From positions 124,001-188,000 of the forward strand of contig NZ_HG326226.1 of NCBI RefSeq assembly GCF_000312505.2: a stretch of DNA of 64,000 bases, in the 5' to 3' direction. A program made the translations under genes and the position numbers. Each line of letters starts with the position of its first letter. Position 1 is the stretch's first letter. The notes beneath the pieces are model-generated. The model was given only the letters and a program-made list of their open reading frames with translations, made no database searches and was not told the DNA's origin. The stretch comes from Fenollaria massiliensis (GTDB lineage: Bacteria; Bacillota; Clostridia; Tissierellales; Peptoniphilaceae). Of the stretch, positions 60,452 through 64,000 are shown piece by piece.

Positions 60452-61132
60452 TTGCTACTCATTGATCAGTTCGCATATACGAACGGCTTAAGGCATATTA
60501 AGGCTGGATATAAGTTTTTCTTTACACTATTTATGCTAGTTTTAGCTATTGGTCTGGACAATATTTACGTAAATTTATCCATATTTATATTAATAATAAT
60601 TCTGGAGCTCGCATTTGCAAAGTTTAAAGTGAGAAACGTCATATCATTTATCAAAATTCCTATAATTTTCATATTTTTAGGAACAGTGTTCTTGATAATT
60701 GGTTTTTCTAAGGAAAATCATTTTGTTTACTCAATAAATATTTTCGGTGTATACTTTGGTGTGATTGAAGGGCAAGAGATGCTATTTTTGAATGTTTTCA
60801 TGAGATCTCTTGCGGCGACCTCTTCGGTCATCTTCCTAAGTGTAACGACACCTATGGTCGATATAATCAGAGTTTTTAAGAGCTTGCGCTTGCCAAATGT
60901 GTTTATTGAGCTGTTTATGCTGATATACCGCTTTATATTTATAATTATAGAAGAAGCTCAGACAAATATAAACTGTCTTGAGATAAAATTCGGTTTTATC
61001 AATACGAAGACATCGTTTAAATCAATCAAAATTTTTGTTGAGAATATGATTTTAGGCATATTAAAGAGAAATGAAGAGATGATAAATGCTCTAAATATCA
61101 AGCTTTACAATGGAGAATTCCCAGTTAGGTGA
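60452..61132 (+). CDS. cbiQ: Cobalt ECF transporter T component CbiQ
   Basis: 226 residues; TTG start at 60452 with AAGGAGC upstream. Membrane protein with about five helices and the coupling-helix motif of T components (SLRLPNVF, ISLRF-like RSLAATSSVIFL). Links CbiM to the ATPase CbiO. Confidence 0.92.
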   Translation: MLLIDQFAYTNGLRHIKAGYKFFFTLFMLVLAIGLDNIYVNLSIFILIIILELAFAKFKVRNVISFIKIPIIFIFLGTVFLIIGFSKENHFVYSINIFGVYFGVIEGQEMLFLNVFMRSLAATSSVIFLSVTTPMVDIIRVFKSLRLPNVFIELFMLIYRFIFIIIEEAQTNINCLEIKFGFINTKTSFKSIKIFVENMILGILKRNEEMINALNIKLYNGEFPVR

Positions 61133-61136
61133 TTAT

Positions 61137-61949
61137 ATGTTAGAAGTTAAAAATTTAGAATATACTTATGAGAGTGGAAAAAAAGTTTTGGATGGGATAA
61201 GTCTTTCGACTAAAAACGGTGCCATCACCATGGTAATTGGTGAGAACGGCGCGGGAAAGACTACTTTATTCAAAAACATCCTTGGTCTATTAAAAAGAGA
61301 CAAAGGGGATATAATTGTCGATGGCGAAGAACTTCGCTATGACAAAAAAAGTCTTTTGAATTACAGAAAAAACGTGACTATGGTCTTTCAAGACCCGGAT
61401 AATCAAATTTTTTACTCGAATGTTTTTGATGACACTGCTTTTACGCTTAGAAATCTTGGTTTTGACGAAGAAACTGTCAAGGAAAGGGTTGACAATGCTT
61501 TAAGAAGTGCCAATGCATACGAACTAAAGGAGATGCCTGTTCACTTTTTAAGTTATGGACAAAAAAAGAGGGTTGCCATCGCTTCAGCGATCGCTTTGGG
61601 TGCTCGCTACATCCTTATGGACGAGCCAACAGCCGGTCTTGACCCTGTTTCTATAGGCATACTTAAAAAGACTATCGCAGGTATTGCCAAAAACAGTTCA
61701 CTTTTAATATCTACTCACGATATGGAGTTTTGCTATGAAATGGCAGATTACATTTATGTGGTTAAAGACGCTAAGATTATCAAAGAAGGAAGTAAATATG
61801 AAATTTTCAAGGATGAAGATGTCATTAAACGCGCCAATCAAGAGCTTCCTCTATGTGTTAGAGTGGCTAATGCATTGGGAGTTGATTTCTTTGATAATAA
61901 TGATCAAATGATAGAGGAGTTAAAGGCTTATGCTAAGCATAGCTCTTAA
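61137..61949 (+). CDS. cbiO: Cobalt ECF transporter ATPase CbiO
   Basis: 270 residues from ATG 61137 (a longer in-frame start at 61110 would overlap cbiQ by 23 bases and adds a non-family N terminus). Walker A GENGAGKT, Q-loop VFQDPDNQIF typical of ECF ATPases, signature LSYGQKKR, Walker B YILMDEPTAGLD, H-loop STHD. Energises cobalt uptake. Overlaps the next gene by 20 bases. Confidence 0.95.
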   Translation: MLEVKNLEYTYESGKKVLDGISLSTKNGAITMVIGENGAGKTTLFKNILGLLKRDKGDIIVDGEELRYDKKSLLNYRKNVTMVFQDPDNQIFYSNVFDDTAFTLRNLGFDEETVKERVDNALRSANAYELKEMPVHFLSYGQKKRVAIASAIALGARYILMDEPTAGLDPVSIGILKKTIAGIAKNSSLLISTHDMEFCYEMADYIYVVKDAKIIKEGSKYEIFKDEDVIKRANQELPLCVRVANALGVDFFDNNDQMIEELKAYAKHSS

Positions 61950-62523
61950 TATAAAGGATAGACCTGTTACCATAATTGGTGGCGGGTCTGTCGCTTTAAG
62001 AAAGTTTAAAACACTTATAAATGAAGGTGCTAAAGTGAAAGTCGTTGCTAAAGACTTTATTGATGGCTTTATTGACCAAGGCGCTGAATTAATCAAGGAC
62101 GTTTACAAAAAAGAATACATAGAAGGAGCTTTTTTGCTCTTCATCGCAAGTGATGACGAAGAGCTCAATGCTCAGATTGAGATGGATGCAAAAGCTTTAG
62201 GGGTTTTGTATAATAGATGCGATAAAAGCTCTAGCAGTGACTTTATCTCCATAAACATGAAAAAGATTGGTGGCATAGACGTGTCTATATCAACTAGTGG
62301 AAGGCTTCCTGATTTAAACAAAACTATCATGGATGATTTAAAAAAGTATGACTCTTATGACGATGAATATTTAGATTTAGCGTTTAAACTTAGATCATAC
62401 TATATCCATTATCAAAAACAAGATATGATAAAAAAGATAAAAAATTATACTAAGGAAGAAATTTTATCTTACATAAAGGAGTTTGAAGACTTTGAAAATA
62501 AGAGTGGGAACGAGAACGAGTAG
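61930..62523 (+). CDS. Precorrin-2 dehydrogenase / sirohydrochlorin ferrochelatase
   Basis: 197 residues, the Met8/CysG-N type. NAD-binding GGGSVALRKFKTL near residues 17-29, then a dimer helical part. Oxidises precorrin-2 to sirohydrochlorin (and may insert Fe or Co). Placed between cobalt import and hemC, it fits a corrin/siroheme branch. Confidence 0.88.
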   Translation: MLSIALNIKDRPVTIIGGGSVALRKFKTLINEGAKVKVVAKDFIDGFIDQGAELIKDVYKKEYIEGAFLLFIASDDEELNAQIEMDAKALGVLYNRCDKSSSSDFISINMKKIGGIDVSISTSGRLPDLNKTIMDDLKKYDSYDDEYLDLAFKLRSYYIHYQKQDMIKKIKNYTKEEILSYIKEFEDFENKSGNENE

Positions 62524-63394
62524 GCTTGCTTTGAAGCAAGTTGAACTTGTTTTTAATAAACTTAAAGAATTTTATGATATTGATTACGAAGTAGTAGGCA
62601 TAAACACGCTTGGCGACATCGACAAGAAGACGTCAATCAGTCAGATGGGCGGAAAAGGTGTCTTCGTTAGAGCGATTGAGGACGCTCTTAAAGATGGAAG
62701 GATAGATATTGCCGTTCACTCCTTAAAGGACATGACTTCTGAGATTGAAAAAGGTCTTGAAATAATTTATTTTGGGAAGAGAGCTAAAAGAAATGATATT
62801 ATCGTTCTAAATGAAAAACATAGGGGCAAGAATCAGCTTGTAAATGGCATGAGAATCGCAACTGGCTCGCTTCGTAGGAAGTTTTTACTCGCTATGGATG
62901 AAAAAGATTATAGCATTGCTGAAATACGTGGCAATATTGAGTCAAGGATAGCTAAGCTTGACTCAGAGGGCTTTGACGCGATTATATTATCAAGAGCGGC
63001 TATTGATAGACTTGATTTAAATGATGGACTTGAAGGAAGAATCATAGACCTAGAAGAAGATGAATTTTTGCCATCGCCTTGTCAAGGGGTTATTGCTCTT
63101 GAAATAAATAAAAATAACCACGAGCTTAAACAGATGCTTAAATCGATAAGAGATGAAAAAACTGATTTTGAAGTTTCTATTGAAAGAGAATTTTTAAGCG
63201 AATCTGGTGCTTCGTGCAACAAACCATTAGGCATACATGTAGTTTCAAATGATAATAAGGCGCATGTAAAGGCTTTTATGGCGTCGGATGATTTAAAAAG
63301 ATATAGATTTATAAATTTTGACACGGATAAAGAAAATTATTTAAATGATGTAAAAAAATACACAGAGAGTATTAAAGGTGATATAGATGTCTAA
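62492..63394 (+). CDS. hemC: Porphobilinogen deaminase (hydroxymethylbilane synthase)
   Basis: 300 residues from TTG 62492, giving MKIRVGTRTSRLALKQ. This start has AGGAG 10 bases upstream; a second in-frame TTG at 62483 is only one base from that site. Conserved ALKDGRIDIAVHSLKDM, ATGSLRRK, EIRGNIESR and cofactor-binding GASCNKPLG (Cys). Polymerises four porphobilinogens to hydroxymethylbilane. Overlaps the previous gene by 32 bases. Confidence 0.96.
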   Translation: MKIRVGTRTSRLALKQVELVFNKLKEFYDIDYEVVGINTLGDIDKKTSISQMGGKGVFVRAIEDALKDGRIDIAVHSLKDMTSEIEKGLEIIYFGKRAKRNDIIVLNEKHRGKNQLVNGMRIATGSLRRKFLLAMDEKDYSIAEIRGNIESRIAKLDSEGFDAIILSRAAIDRLDLNDGLEGRIIDLEEDEFLPSPCQGVIALEINKNNHELKQMLKSIRDEKTDFEVSIEREFLSESGASCNKPLGIHVVSNDNKAHVKAFMASDDLKRYRFINFDTDKENYLNDVKKYTESIKGDIDV

Positions 63395-64000
63395 GGTATA
63401 TTTAGTAGGAGCAGGCCCTGGTGATGAGGGCCTAATTACTGTCAAGGGACTGAGACTTATACAAAAGGCTGACTACATAATTTATGACAGGCTTATCAAT
63501 TATAATTTACTTAATGAAAAAAAATCAGACGCAAAATTATTTTATGTGGGCAAAGAGGGGATGAAGTCCTCTTGGAAGCAAGAAGAAATTAATAATTTGC
63601 TTCTTAAATGCGCTCGCGAAGAAGGAAAGATTACTCTTAGACTTAAGGGTGGCGATCCGCTTGTTTTTGGACGCGGCTCTGAAGAAGCACTTTTCTTGAA
63701 AGAGCATGGAATAGACTCAGAGATAGTTCCTGGCATCTCTTCATCAATCGGCGGACTTATTTATGGGGGTGTGCCAACAACTCACAGAGAAGTCTCAAGA
63801 AGCTTTCATGTATTTACTGGTCACACTATGGATGGACCAGCTGAGCTTGATTGGGAGAACTTAGCTAAGATGGAAGGAACACTAATCTTTCTTATGGCTA
63901 TGAGCAATATCGAGACTATAGCAAATAAATTAATCGCGGCTGGCAAAGATCCAGATACAAGAGCAGCTTTTATATATAAGGCGACTAGATCCGATCAAAG
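63387..64000 (+). CDS. cobA: Uroporphyrinogen-III C-methyltransferase (5' part, runs off window)
   Basis: About 204 residues visible with no stop before the window end. Starts MSKVYLVGAGPGDEGLITVKG, then YVGKEG, LRLKGGDPLVFGRGSEEA and PGISSSIGGLIYGGVPTTHRE: the SUMT signatures. Makes precorrin-2 from uroporphyrinogen III. In Clostridia it may be fused to hemD downstream, which cannot be seen here. Overlaps hemC by 8 bases. Confidence 0.95.
   Translation, partial: MSKVYLVGAGPGDEGLITVKGLRLIQKADYIIYDRLINYNLLNEKKSDAKLFYVGKEGMKSSWKQEEINNLLLKCAREEGKITLRLKGGDPLVFGRGSEEALFLKEHGIDSEIVPGISSSIGGLIYGGVPTTHREVSRSFHVFTGHTMDGPAELDWENLAKMEGTLIFLMAMSNIETIANKLIAAGKDPDTRAAFIYKATRSDQ

Overview
The window is AT-rich, compactly coded DNA from an anaerobic low-GC Gram-positive bacterium. 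The best guess is a Clostridia/Tissierellia lineage such as the Peptoniphilaceae. This rests on gene content only: oxygen-sensitive class III ribonucleotide reductase, a HydABC-type [FeFe] hydrogenase, clostridial ferredoxin, aspartase, a zinc-type S14, strong GGAGG ribosome sites, frequent TTG/GTG starts and many Cys-lipobox lipoproteins. Species cannot be named from the sequence alone.

Layout. 1-1.5 kb: 3' part of nrdD, then nrdG. 1.6-2.8 kb: an ATP-grasp ligase. 2.9-3.9 kb: rpsF-ssb-rpsR behind a hairpin-rich leader. 3.9-12.2 kb: an accessory region with three related secreted proteins (copper-amine-oxidase-N-like fold), each behind a near-identical terminator/promoter cassette; a fourth, orphan cassette lies before a foreign-looking acetyltransferase. 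One family member is fused to the tail of an ABC exporter ATPase and leads into an ABC-2 transporter module. 12.2-13.4 kb: a membrane protein and a lipoprotein, convergent. 13.5-17.4 kb (minus strand): hydC-hydB-hydA. 17.7-31.8 kb: the merged S10-spc-alpha ribosomal cluster with secY, adk, infA and rpoA, lacking map and rpsD. 31.9-33.4 kb: a HutD-family protein and a lipoprotein. 33.8-39.4 kb: a frameshifted methyltransferase, a cation diffusion facilitator, a glutamate-cysteine-ligase-type enzyme, an ATP-grasp partner and a lipoprotein in one tight operon. 39.5-46.3 kb: small genes, trmN6, a frameshifted rsmI, nurA-herA and a lone glycogen synthase. 47.0-48.5 kb: aspA. 49.0-50.8 kb: an EamA transporter with a His-rich tail and an ArsM-like methyltransferase whose reading frame crosses an in-frame UGA. 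51.1-54.5 kb: a pair of ABC exporter half-transporters. 54.6-59.0 kb: metG-tatD-rnmV-rsmA-arsR. 59.2 kb to the end: a cobalamin-riboswitch-controlled cobalt import and tetrapyrrole operon (cbiMNQO, precorrin-2 dehydrogenase, hemC, cobA), open at the right edge.

The most notable signals are: (1) a likely selenocysteine codon in the ArsM-like gene, aligned with a catalytic Cys position and followed by a SECIS-like hairpin; (2) a family of small intergenic elements with AAATTTTGCG-type inverted ends, carrying hairpins whose stems vary but keep pairing; (3) the repeated promoter cassette and the chimeric secreted-protein/ABC gene; (4) a glutathione-like ligase pair in an anaerobe. Two genes (a methyltransferase and rsmI) each need one single-base correction to read through, so either decay or sequence error is present.
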